Of a DNA stretch of 64,000 nt, positions 54,503-62,110 are shown one piece after another (the first letter of the stretch is position 1; each line of letters opens with the position of its first letter). Made by a program: the position numbers and the translations under genes. The stretch comes from Actinomycetota bacterium (GTDB lineage Bacteria; Actinomycetota; Actinomycetes; Actinomycetales; Dermatophilaceae). The notes beneath the pieces were generated by a model. That model was not told where the DNA came from. It did no database searches and was given only the letters and a program-made list of their open reading frames with translations. Location of the stretch: NCBI GenBank assembly GCA_020160805.1, contig JAIUPO010000001.1, forward strand, positions 186,001 to 250,000. The letters are read 5' to 3'.

Positions 54503-54507
54503 CAGTC

Positions 54508-54774
54508 ATGCCGACCACTCGTCCCCGACACATGGTCACGGAATCTGATGACCTAGCGGATGCTCTGACGCTGGCCAGAAGGCATTGGCCGCAAGAGACC
54601 TCGGACTCGCGCTTGATCGCCCTGTTGGCACAAGAAGGTGCGCGCGCGATCTCGATCGCCGACGCCACCCAAGTCGTCGAGCGTCGCCACCGCTTACGGG
54701 CACACGCCGGCATCCTGAGGGGCACCTACGGTCCGGATTATCTTGAGCGGCTCCGCGAGGACTGGCCAGGATGA
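54508..54774 (+). CDS. Antitoxin of a VapBC-type pair
   Basis: An 88-residue protein: residues 10-45 (VTESDDLADALTLARRHWPQETSDSRLIALLAQEGARAI) are a helical/ribbon-like DNA-binding region and the C-terminal part (HAGILRGTYGPDYLERLREDWPG) ends in an acidic Trp-containing tail that probably plugs the toxin active site. Overlaps the PIN toxin gene by ATGA, as expected for a toxin-antitoxin operon. Family name not recognised. Confidence 0.75.
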   Translation: MPTTRPRHMVTESDDLADALTLARRHWPQETSDSRLIALLAQEGARAISIADATQVVERRHRLRAHAGILRGTYGPDYLERLREDWPG

Positions 54775-55160
54775 TCGTTCTCGATGCGAACGTCTTGATC
54801 GCCTACCTCGACGACTCCGACGCCCTACACCGTCAAGCGGTGGACGCGCTGGAGTCGGTGGCGGATGAGGAGTGGGTCGCGCATCCGGTCACCCTGGCCG
54901 AGGTTTTGGTCGGTCCCGCTCGACGAACCGCTGGGCATCTTCAGCAGGCTGTGGACACGCTTTCCGCCATCGGCGTAGACGAGGCCCCATGGAACGGGAG
55001 TGACGCTCTCACCCTGGCGCAGCTTCGGGCGGAAACGCACCTGAAGCTGCCTGATTGTTGCGTCCTGCTGCTCACCGAGCGCGAGGACTCGTCACTCCTC
55101 AGTTTCGACGGGGCGCTATGCCGGGCCGCCGAACGCCGAGGGATCACCGTCGTTGAATGA
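54771..55160 (+). CDS. vapC: PIN-domain toxin VapC
   Basis: A 129-residue PIN ribonuclease. The four acidic active-site residues are present: Asp5 (MIVLDANVLI), Glu44 (TLAEVLVGP), Asp95 (KLPDCCVLL) and Asp113 (LSFDGAL). Length is normal for VapC. It would cleave RNA (tRNA or rRNA in known cases) when not bound by the antitoxin encoded upstream. Contains no TATGCC word and has a different codon flavour (more CTT, GTT), in line with mobility of such loci. Confidence 0.88.
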   Translation: MIVLDANVLIAYLDDSDALHRQAVDALESVADEEWVAHPVTLAEVLVGPARRTAGHLQQAVDTLSAIGVDEAPWNGSDALTLAQLRAETHLKLPDCCVLLLTEREDSSLLSFDGALCRAAERRGITVVE

Positions 55161-55172
55161 CTGGCCCCATCC

Positions 55173-57068
55173 TCAGTCGGGGGCGTCGCCGAGGTGGGAG
55201 CGATAGGGCGGCACGATCAGGTGGCCTTCTCTCTGCAGGTCGGCGAGTATGCCGTGTCGCCCCAGGATGGCGGCGACCGCTGGGCCGTCCAGGCGGCCTG
55301 CGGTGGCGAGTTCGCGCGCCAGGTCGAGCAGACCCGCACGGAATCCGGTCAGCTCTGACCGAACTTCCGCGGCCAGGCGCGAGATCATCTTTTCGATATC
55401 AGGGTCGGTGACATGGCGATCCATGGAGTACTCATTGCCGAGCATGTAGTTCGCCTGGAACTCCGCGTCGAAGCCATGGCGGCGGATGAAGTCCTGGATC
55501 AAGATCGTGGCGCGCTCACGGTCCGATGCCCTTCCGACAGAGGCCAATTCGCGACCAAAGACGATCTCTTCCGCGATGCCACCCGCGAGGGCGATCTTGG
55601 CCTGTTGGATCAGAGCGGCCGAGGTCTCATAGATCGGATGCGGCGCGGTGAAGCCGCCGACATAACTCGAGGCGACCCGCGCGGTCAGTTGCAGCGGCGC
55701 GAGGCCGAAGTACACGGCATACAGCAGGGCATGGCCCGACTCGTGCACGGCAACATTCGCGATCTTGTCCGCGGGGCTGCTCTCGCGGATGCGATCGAGG
55801 CGACCGGTGAAGGGGAGCACAACGTCCTGCGAACCGACGAGCCCACGCAGCTGGCGCGTCTGTTCGTCGTAGGCAATGGCGATGCGCCCCTCGTCGGCGA
55901 GGACCGCGGTGAACAGCAGCTTGCCGAGATTGTTTTCGAGAATGTCCGCGACGCTGGAGAAGACCGGCCGCACGCCTTGCACGGGGAAGACACCATTGCG
56001 ATAGATGAGGTCGTGCACCGAGGGGTCGACCTCCACCTCGATGCCGAAGCGCGCCAGAACCGACTCGCGGACCCGCTCGACTTCGCGCCGGATCAGCTCG
56101 ACAAAGTCCTTGTGCCGCAACGAGGTATAGATCAGGTGGGTGTTGCCGAAGCGGGCCACCTGCTCCGGCTTGAAGCGCCTGGTGAGGGCATTCTTGATGT
56201 CGACGACGGTGACCTTGTCGGCGTATGCCGCAAAGACGTCGGCATCCACATCGGCCTCGGCACCCTTGGTCGCCATCGTGAAGGCCTCGTCCAGGTTGCC
56301 GCTGACGAGGATGAGGCTGCGCGAACAGTCGATCGGCTCGTAGACCACCTTGTGCGCCATCGCCGTCCGGGCCCGGTCCAGCGCCTGCTGCGGCGTCCAC
56401 CTCGACACCACCTCCAGGTCCTCGGCGAGGCGCAACTGCGAGCGCAGCGACCGCGCCTCCCAGATGCCGATGCCGGGATCGGTGATCTCCTCACCGCTGT
56501 TGCGGCGCCGCGTCTGCTCGGAGGCGAGGTATGACAGCGAGGCCACGACATACTGCAGATCGGTGTTCTCGCGGCGGGCCAGTCGCCCGTCGGACAACAA
56601 CTCCCAGAAGTCGCTGAACTTGGTGTTGGGGACCGGATTGCCTTCGTGGTCAAGGGTATTGAAGCGCTGAATCTCATCGAACAGCATGAACGTCGGCTGC
56701 CCCTCCAGCGCGCCGGACTCGGCCAATCGGGAGGCGACCGAGGTGTGCCACGTCGTGCTGTCGGCATTGCTGAGTTCGATCTCGACGAAGCGGTCGAGGA
56801 CGTCCAGCGCCTTGACCAGCCGGCGCACGAGGTCGGTCTTGCCGACCCCGGTCATCCCCCACAGGTTGACGATCGCGGGCCGGGTGAGCAGTTCTGGCGC
56901 GACATACCAGACCATGACGGCGTCGCAGAGTTCGTCGATGATCCGGTCGATCCCGACGAAGTGCGCCTTGAGGGTCTCCCGGGCCCGCGTGAGCCGTTCC
57001 TGACGTGCCGCGATCTCATCGCGGTCGAGCTGGACGCGGACGTCTGCCTCCTGATCATCGTTGGCCAT
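55173..57068 (-). CDS. Soluble AAA+ ATPase fused to M41 zinc metalloprotease
   Basis: A 631-residue protein (ATG 57068; GTG at 57143 would add 25 residues). AAA+ domain resembles Clp/HSP100 modules: AHFVGIDRIIDELCDAV, Walker A GMTGVGKT (71-78), Walker B FMLFDE (127-132), an insert of about 120 residues, sensor 1 VSGNLDEAF, TRRFKPEQVARFGN, then a ClpB-like small domain (RFGIEVEVDPSVHDLIY... NNLGKLLF). The C-terminal part is an FtsH-type M41 protease: AVHESGHALL with HESGH at 442-446 and GGIAEEIVFGRELASVGRASDRERAT supplying the third zinc ligand Asp. There is no membrane helix, unlike FtsH. Substrates unknown. Confidence 0.85.
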   Translation of the reverse strand: MANDDQEADVRVQLDRDEIAARQERLTRARETLKAHFVGIDRIIDELCDAVMVWYVAPELLTRPAIVNLWGMTGVGKTDLVRRLVKALDVLDRFVEIELSNADSTTWHTSVASRLAESGALEGQPTFMLFDEIQRFNTLDHEGNPVPNTKFSDFWELLSDGRLARRENTDLQYVVASLSYLASEQTRRRNSGEEITDPGIGIWEARSLRSQLRLAEDLEVVSRWTPQQALDRARTAMAHKVVYEPIDCSRSLILVSGNLDEAFTMATKGAEADVDADVFAAYADKVTVVDIKNALTRRFKPEQVARFGNTHLIYTSLRHKDFVELIRREVERVRESVLARFGIEVEVDPSVHDLIYRNGVFPVQGVRPVFSSVADILENNLGKLLFTAVLADEGRIAIAYDEQTRQLRGLVGSQDVVLPFTGRLDRIRESSPADKIANVAVHESGHALLYAVYFGLAPLQLTARVASSYVGGFTAPHPIYETSAALIQQAKIALAGGIAEEIVFGRELASVGRASDRERATILIQDFIRRHGFDAEFQANYMLGNEYSMDRHVTDPDIEKMISRLAAEVRSELTGFRAGLLDLARELATAGRLDGPAVAAILGRHGILADLQREGHLIVPPYRSHLGDAPD

Positions 57069-57152
57069 CCGGGCATGGTCCCACGAGGTGCCCTTCGGCG
57101 TCTTGCCGTCCCCGATCACGCCGGGCACCGGACCCGAGCGCACCGGGGTCGA

Positions 57153-57794
57153 TCAGGCGCGCAGATACGCCAGCACGGCGAGGACGCGGCGGTTGTCGTC
57201 GACCGCGACCGGCAGGTCCAGCTTTGTGAAGATGCTGTTGATGTGCTTGGCCACGGCCTTTTCGGTGACCCAGAGCGCGGAGGCGATGGCGGCATTGGAA
57301 CGGCCCTCAGCCATCAACGCGAGCACCTCTCGCTCGCGCTCGGTGAGCCGGTCGATGGGTTCGTCGCGTCGCCGACTCATCAGCGCCGCAACGACTTCCG
57401 GATCGAGGACGGTGCCGCCGGACCCCACCCGCCGGACACTCTCGACGAACTCGCCGGCGTCGGCGACCCGGTCCTTCAGCAGATAGCCGATGGCGCCATC
57501 GCCTGAGGCGAGCAACTCACGGGCATACAGCTGCTCGACGTACTGGCTGAGCACCACGACCGGGAACCCGGGCCGCGCCGTGCGGGCGGCGATGGCTGCG
57601 CGCAGGCCCTCATCGGTGAAGGTGGGCGGCAGGCGGACGTCGAGGACGGCGAGGTCCACGTCGGGACGCAGTAGCGCCTGATCGAGGCCCGAGGTCCCCT
57701 CCAGTGCCTCGACCACCTCGAGGCCGTATGCCGTGAGCAGCCGCGTCAGCCCGTCGCGCAGGAGGGCGTGGTCTTCGGCGACAACCACTCGCAT
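57153..57794 (-). CDS. NarL/LuxR-type response regulator
   Basis: A 213-residue DNA-binding response regulator. Receiver domain 1-125 with acidic pair ED at 7-8, phosphoacceptor Asp52 (LAVLDVRLP), Ser/Thr in VVLSQY and Lys in LLKDR. C-terminal LuxR HTH (LTEREREVLALMAEGRSNAAIASALWVTEKAVAKHINSIFTKLDL). Same family as DesR and LiaR-type regulators. Overlaps the histidine kinase 3' end by 49 bases. Confidence 0.93.
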   Translation of the reverse strand: MRVVVAEDHALLRDGLTRLLTAYGLEVVEALEGTSGLDQALLRPDVDLAVLDVRLPPTFTDEGLRAAIAARTARPGFPVVVLSQYVEQLYARELLASGDGAIGYLLKDRVADAGEFVESVRRVGSGGTVLDPEVVAALMSRRRDEPIDRLTEREREVLALMAEGRSNAAIASALWVTEKAVAKHINSIFTKLDLPVAVDDNRRVLAVLAYLRA

Positions 57795-58984
57795 GGCACC
57801 TCCATGGTGATGACGGTCGGCCCCCCGGCCGGGCTGGACAGGTCCATGGTGCCGTCGAACGCGCCGAGGCGGCGAGCGATCCCGGCCAAGCCGGTGCCCG
57901 TGCGCGCATCCGCACCTCCACGGCCGTCGTCGCCGACCTGCAGCCGCAGCCGGCGCTCGGGGGCGGCGATGACGACCCACGCCGACCGCGCACCGGAGTG
58001 CTTGACGACATTGGCCAGGCACTCGACGACGGCGAAGTAGGCGGCCGACTCCACGGGCGCCGGGGGGCGGCCGGGCAGGGCCGCGTCGACGGTGACGGGG
58101 ATGGGCAGGTCCAGGGCCAGCGCCTGGACGGCACCGATCAGGCCCCGGTCGGCAAGCACGGGTGGGTGGATGCCGCGCACGACGGCGCGAATGTCCACCA
58201 GCGCGGCGCCGGTGCTGTCGCGGGCCTCCTGGAGCAGGCGGCGCGCCGCCGCTGGGTCACGGTCGAGCAGGTCGGCGGCCATCCCCAGGCTCATGCCCAG
58301 CGAGACCAGCCGCGCCTGCGCGCCGTCGTGCAGGTCCCGCTCGATACGCCGCAACTCGGCAGCCGAGGCATCGACGCTCTCGGCCCGGGACGCGGTCAGG
58401 TCCGCGACCCGTCGCTGCAGTTCCTCATTCGGATCCGGGCGCAGGATCGCCGCTTCGGTCTCGGTGCGGATCCGCATGAAGACATCGCCGAAGAACCACC
58501 AGACCGGCACGAGGATCAGGGCGATTCCGATGAGCAACAGCGAAACCCAGGTCGGGGCGGCGTCGCCGGCGGCCAGCCCGAAGGCCGTGGCCAACAGGGC
58601 GATCACGCCGGCCGGCAGCGCGGCGGAGAGGGCGGACAGGACCAGGCCGCCGGAGCAAGCGAACAGGAACCACAAGAAGAGCTGCCAGAAGCCACGTTTC
58701 CCGAACCATCGGATGACCGAGCGCCAGGCCCCATCGCGAGCCGGTGCCAGGGCGGGCACCGGGACCTCGCGACCCAAGAAGCTTCCGGCCATCGATGCAT
58801 TCAGCCCGGCGAAGGAGGCCAAGGGCGGCGCCCACAAGCGCACGAGCAGCACCCCGATTCCGAGGACCGCGAGGCCTGCGCTCAGGGAGACGAAGACCAG
58901 GAAGAAGGCCAGGGGCAGGACCATGAAGAGGTGGCCGAGGCCGTAGCCGGCGGCCAGCCACGGTGGCCGTCGCGTCGAGAACAC
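57746..58984 (-). CDS. Sensor histidine kinase (NarL-group)
   Basis: A 412-residue kinase. Four to five N-terminal membrane helices including a sensor PspC/DUF1707-like membrane domain (LGHLFMVLPLAFFLVFVSLSAGLAVLGIGVLLV ... WWFFGDVFM), a short coiled-coil, HisKA_3 with phospho-His in ERDLHDGAQARLVSLGMSLG near residue 218, then the HATPase: N box VVECLANVVKHSGA, G boxes DDGRGGADARTGTGLAG. GTG start at 58984. Membrane-embedded sensing with almost no extracellular loop suggests detection of membrane stress. Confidence 0.9.
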   Translation of the reverse strand: MFSTRRPPWLAAGYGLGHLFMVLPLAFFLVFVSLSAGLAVLGIGVLLVRLWAPPLASFAGLNASMAGSFLGREVPVPALAPARDGAWRSVIRWFGKRGFWQLFLWFLFACSGGLVLSALSAALPAGVIALLATAFGLAAGDAAPTWVSLLLIGIALILVPVWWFFGDVFMRIRTETEAAILRPDPNEELQRRVADLTASRAESVDASAAELRRIERDLHDGAQARLVSLGMSLGMAADLLDRDPAAARRLLQEARDSTGAALVDIRAVVRGIHPPVLADRGLIGAVQALALDLPIPVTVDAALPGRPPAPVESAAYFAVVECLANVVKHSGARSAWVVIAAPERRLRLQVGDDGRGGADARTGTGLAGIARRLGAFDGTMDLSSPAGGPTVITMEVPCEWLSPKTTPSCATG

Positions 58985-59013
58985 CCCTCCATCCTCACGC
59001 AGTGGTCGGGAGC

Positions 59014-59039
59014 GCGCAGGGGTGCTAGTACCACTGCGC
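59014..59039. promoter_or_regulatory. 26-bp palindrome between kinase and MMPL genes
   Basis: GCGCAG-G-GGT, six-base centre GCTAGT, ACC-A-CTGCGC (59014-59039), perfect apart from one pair. It lies 30 bases upstream of the kinase start and 88 bases upstream of the MMPL start, the natural place for the response regulator to bind and control both. Confidence 0.6.
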
Positions 59040-59126
59040 TCACGGGTGCCAGCGCTCCCGACACCAGGCCGCCGCGGGAGCAGGCTCATCAGCGTTGCCT
59101 TCCTCACCTCGGACGCAGGAGCCGTG

Positions 59127-61361
59127 ATGCCTCGCCTGACCTCACTCCCCATCGCCGCCGCCCGCTGGAGCGCGCGACACCCGAAACGGACGATCGCCGC
59201 GTGGTTCGCCTTCGTGGCACTGGCGACTGCCCTGGCATTCGTCATCCCCGTCAAGGAGACCACCGATGCCGACTACCGCATCGGCGAATCGGGCCGGGCC
59301 CATGCGATGCTCGCCGACGCCGGCATCGATGCGCCGCCGATGGAACATGTCCTCATCACCGCAGGACAGGGACGGCTGGACGCTGCTGCGGCCACCGCCG
59401 CCGCCGACGAGATCGCGCAGCGGATGTCCGCTGTCGCGGGAGTGCAGCAGGTGGCACCGCCGGTCTGGAGCGGCGACCGATCGAGCGCCCTCGTCAGTGT
59501 CGTGGTGGACAAGGCGGCCGATCCGGCTGCGCTCTTGTCGGTCACCCACGCGGTGGCCGAGGCGCACCGTGACCTCCACATCGCGCAATCGGGCGACCTG
59601 ACGGTCGATGCCGGGATTCAGGGCCGAGTGGCCGACGACCTGCACGCGGCCGAGTTCCTCAGCATTCCGGCGACCTTGCTGCTGATGCTGCTCGCCTTCG
59701 GCGCCGTGATCGCCGCCGGTGTGCCGGTGCTCCTGGCCATCGGCTCGGTCGCGGCCACCCTGGGCCTGTCCGCTCCCCTGTCCTACCTCATCCACGCCGA
59801 GCCGACCGTCGGCTCACTCATCGTCCTTGTGGGAATGGCTGTGGGCGTTGACTATTCGCTCTTCTATCTGAAGCGGGAACGCGAGGAGCGGGCCAACGGG
59901 GTGACGACCCCCGACGCCGTCGCCATCGCGGCGCGCACGTCCGGTCATGCCATCCTCGTCTCCGGTGCCGCCGTGATGGCAGCGATGTCCGGGCTGTATG
60001 TCGTCGGGGCCGCGACCTTCAGTTCCCTCGCGACCGGCGCCATCGTGGTCGTCGCGGTCGCCGTCCTCGGCTCGATCACCGTCCTGCCCGCGCTGCTGGT
60101 GCAGCTCGGCCGCTGGGTCGACCGGCCGCGGCTCCCGCTGCTGTGGCGCCTCAATGCGCGGATCGGGCAGGGCGGCATCAGCCGCCGCCTGATCGCACCG
60201 GTCCTGCGGCATCCGGTCGTCTCTTTGGTCATGGCGCTGGCCCTCACGATTCCGATGGCAGTCTCCGCTGCGGGGATCTCCCTGCACTCGGCGAATCTGT
60301 CCACCCTGCCCCGGGACATCCCCGCCGTGGCGACCGCCCATCGCATCGCTGAGAAGTTCCCGTCCGAGGGGACCAACGCCCTCGTCGTGGTGCGAGCGAA
60401 GGCCGGTCAGCAGCAGGTCGTGGAGGCCAGACTGCGGGAGCTGTCGACGCGTGCAGCCGCCACGCCCTCGTTCGCCGATCTCGGGATCGACCCGATCAAG
60501 GTCTCGTCGGATCGCAGCGTGACGTCGGTCGAACTCGCCATACCGTTCAGCGAACAGGACTCGCGCACAGCCGAAGCCATCCACCTGGCCCGCACGACCC
60601 TGGCACCTGAGGCGCTCGACGGACTCGGTGTGGACTATGCGGTGGGCGGCTGGGCCGCAGCCTCCCTCGACTTCGCCGACCGGCAGAGCGAACGGCTCCC
60701 CTGGGTCATCGGTTTCGTGCTGCTGCTGACCCTCGTGATGATGGTGGCGGCCTTCCGGAGCGTCGCGCTGGCGCTGATCTCTGCCGGGTTGAACCTGTTG
60801 TCGGTCGGCGTCGCGTTCGGTGTCCTGCGGTGGATCTTCCAGGACGGGCACTTCAGTGAGCAGTTGGACTTCACCAGCCCCGGTTTCCTCATCGACTGGA
60901 TCCCGATCTTCGTGATGGCGATCCTCGTCGGGTTGTCGATGGACTATCACGTCTTCGTCTTGAGCCGGGTGCGCGAGTATGCCGCCTCGGGTCTGCCGGC
61001 CCGCGAGGCCGTGCGCCAGGGGATCAGCGACACCGCCGGCGTCGTGACGAGTGCCGCCGCCGTGATGGTCGCTGTCTTCTCGATCTTTGCGACCTTGTCG
61101 ATGCTGGAGATGAAGATGATGGGTGTTGGCCTCGGCGTGGCAATCCTGTTGGACGCCACCGTGATCCGCTTGGTCATCCTCCCCGCCACCCTCGTCCTGC
61201 TCGGGGAGCGGACGTGGCGCCGGGCCCGGCACGGTGTGGATTCGGCGGTCGCTGCTCAGCCGGGAGCGCCGACCCACCCGAGCGCGCCGCCATACGCCAC
61301 TGATCGGGAGGCGATCTGCGCGGCGTATGCGAGCACCGCCGCCGGGTCCGCCACCCCGTGA
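59127..61361 (+). CDS. MMPL/RND-family transporter
   Basis: A 744-residue transporter: two blocks each with one N-terminal helix, an exported porter domain and five helices (helices at about 22-42, 180-320 and 365-385, 560-700). The GMAVGVDYSLFYLKREREERANG and GLSMDYHVFVLSRVREYAASG motifs with the paired Asp-Tyr proton-relay residues of MmpL proteins are both present. Related proteins export lipids or drugs. GCAGGAG precedes the ATG. The last 35 residues are read antisense to the pfkB-like gene that ends inside it. Confidence 0.92.
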   Translation: MPRLTSLPIAAARWSARHPKRTIAAWFAFVALATALAFVIPVKETTDADYRIGESGRAHAMLADAGIDAPPMEHVLITAGQGRLDAAAATAAADEIAQRMSAVAGVQQVAPPVWSGDRSSALVSVVVDKAADPAALLSVTHAVAEAHRDLHIAQSGDLTVDAGIQGRVADDLHAAEFLSIPATLLLMLLAFGAVIAAGVPVLLAIGSVAATLGLSAPLSYLIHAEPTVGSLIVLVGMAVGVDYSLFYLKREREERANGVTTPDAVAIAARTSGHAILVSGAAVMAAMSGLYVVGAATFSSLATGAIVVVAVAVLGSITVLPALLVQLGRWVDRPRLPLLWRLNARIGQGGISRRLIAPVLRHPVVSLVMALALTIPMAVSAAGISLHSANLSTLPRDIPAVATAHRIAEKFPSEGTNALVVVRAKAGQQQVVEARLRELSTRAAATPSFADLGIDPIKVSSDRSVTSVELAIPFSEQDSRTAEAIHLARTTLAPEALDGLGVDYAVGGWAAASLDFADRQSERLPWVIGFVLLLTLVMMVAAFRSVALALISAGLNLLSVGVAFGVLRWIFQDGHFSEQLDFTSPGFLIDWIPIFVMAILVGLSMDYHVFVLSRVREYAASGLPAREAVRQGISDTAGVVTSAAAVMVAVFSIFATLSMLEMKMMGVGLGVAILLDATVIRLVILPATLVLLGERTWRRARHGVDSAVAAQPGAPTHPSAPPYATDREAICAAYASTAAGSATP

Positions 61362-62110
61362 CCGGCCATGGCCACGGCGGCGGCGCCGTGCAGGACATCA
61401 CCCGCGCCGTTGGTGTCGATGACTCGGCTGACACGCGGGACCGGTATCTGACGGTCACCGGCCTGACTGACCAGCCGGATCGGCCGGGGGCCCGCAGACT
61501 GCGCGGCGGCTCGGGCTCCGTGCGACCGGGCCCAAGCGCACGCATCGGCTGCGTCCGGCGCAGCGAAATCGGCAGACAGCAAGGCGAGATCGACGTGCCG
61601 GAGATACGCCTCCATGCCCGGCTTGTAGCTCCCGCCGTCGAGGAGCACGGACATGCCGAGCCGCCGCGCCTCGGCCGCCGCACGGGCCGGCAGATCGCCG
61701 CCATGACCGTCGATGAGCAACACCGCCGCTCCGGCGAGGACGTCCCCGCACCCCCAGTCGCCGGGGACCTGCGGTCCACCGCCGGAGACGACCGCTCGAT
61801 CCCCGGTCTCCTGCGTGACCAGCACTGTCGACACAGGCGCCGGATTGGCTTGGGCGGCAACTGGATCCACCCACTCCACGGCATCCCTGGCCAGCGTGGC
61901 ACGGGCGAAGTCGGTGAGCGGCGACGCACCGAAACACGCGAGGAGCCGGACCGGCATACCGATGGCGGCGACCGTGCGCGCGGCATTGGTGGCCGGCCCG
62001 CCGATGTCCAGCCGCTGCTCGCGCCCGACGGTCTTCTCGTCCGGGCGTGGCAGGCGGTCGATGACCTGGACGACGTCCACGGTCAGCAAGCCGGCGCAGA
62101 CGACAGTCAT
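61256..62110 (-). CDS. PfkB-family sugar kinase
   Basis: A 284-residue ribokinase-family kinase: CAGLLTVDVVQVIDRLPRPDEK start, first signature DIGGPATNAARTVAAIGMPVRLLACFGASP, second RVIDTNGAGDVLHGAAAVAMA with the catalytic Asp. Substrate unknown. Its last 106 bases overlap the 3' end of the MMPL gene on the other strand. Overlaps the upstream amylase gene by ATGA, so the kinase may phosphorylate a sugar released by that enzyme or by uptake of its products (inference). Confidence 0.9.
   Translation of the reverse strand: MTVVCAGLLTVDVVQVIDRLPRPDEKTVGREQRLDIGGPATNAARTVAAIGMPVRLLACFGASPLTDFARATLARDAVEWVDPVAAQANPAPVSTVLVTQETGDRAVVSGGGPQVPGDWGCGDVLAGAAVLLIDGHGGDLPARAAAEARRLGMSVLLDGGSYKPGMEAYLRHVDLALLSADFAAPDAADACAWARSHGARAAAQSAGPRPIRLVSQAGDRQIPVPRVSRVIDTNGAGDVLHGAAAVAMAGHGVADPAAVLAYAAQIASRSVAYGGALGWVGAPG

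Noticed and set aside
59814..61277. Minus-strand open frame of 487 codons opposite the MMPL gene
   Set aside because: Arg/Asp/Gln-rich shadow frame; the MMPL gene on the plus strand has full transmembrane motifs.
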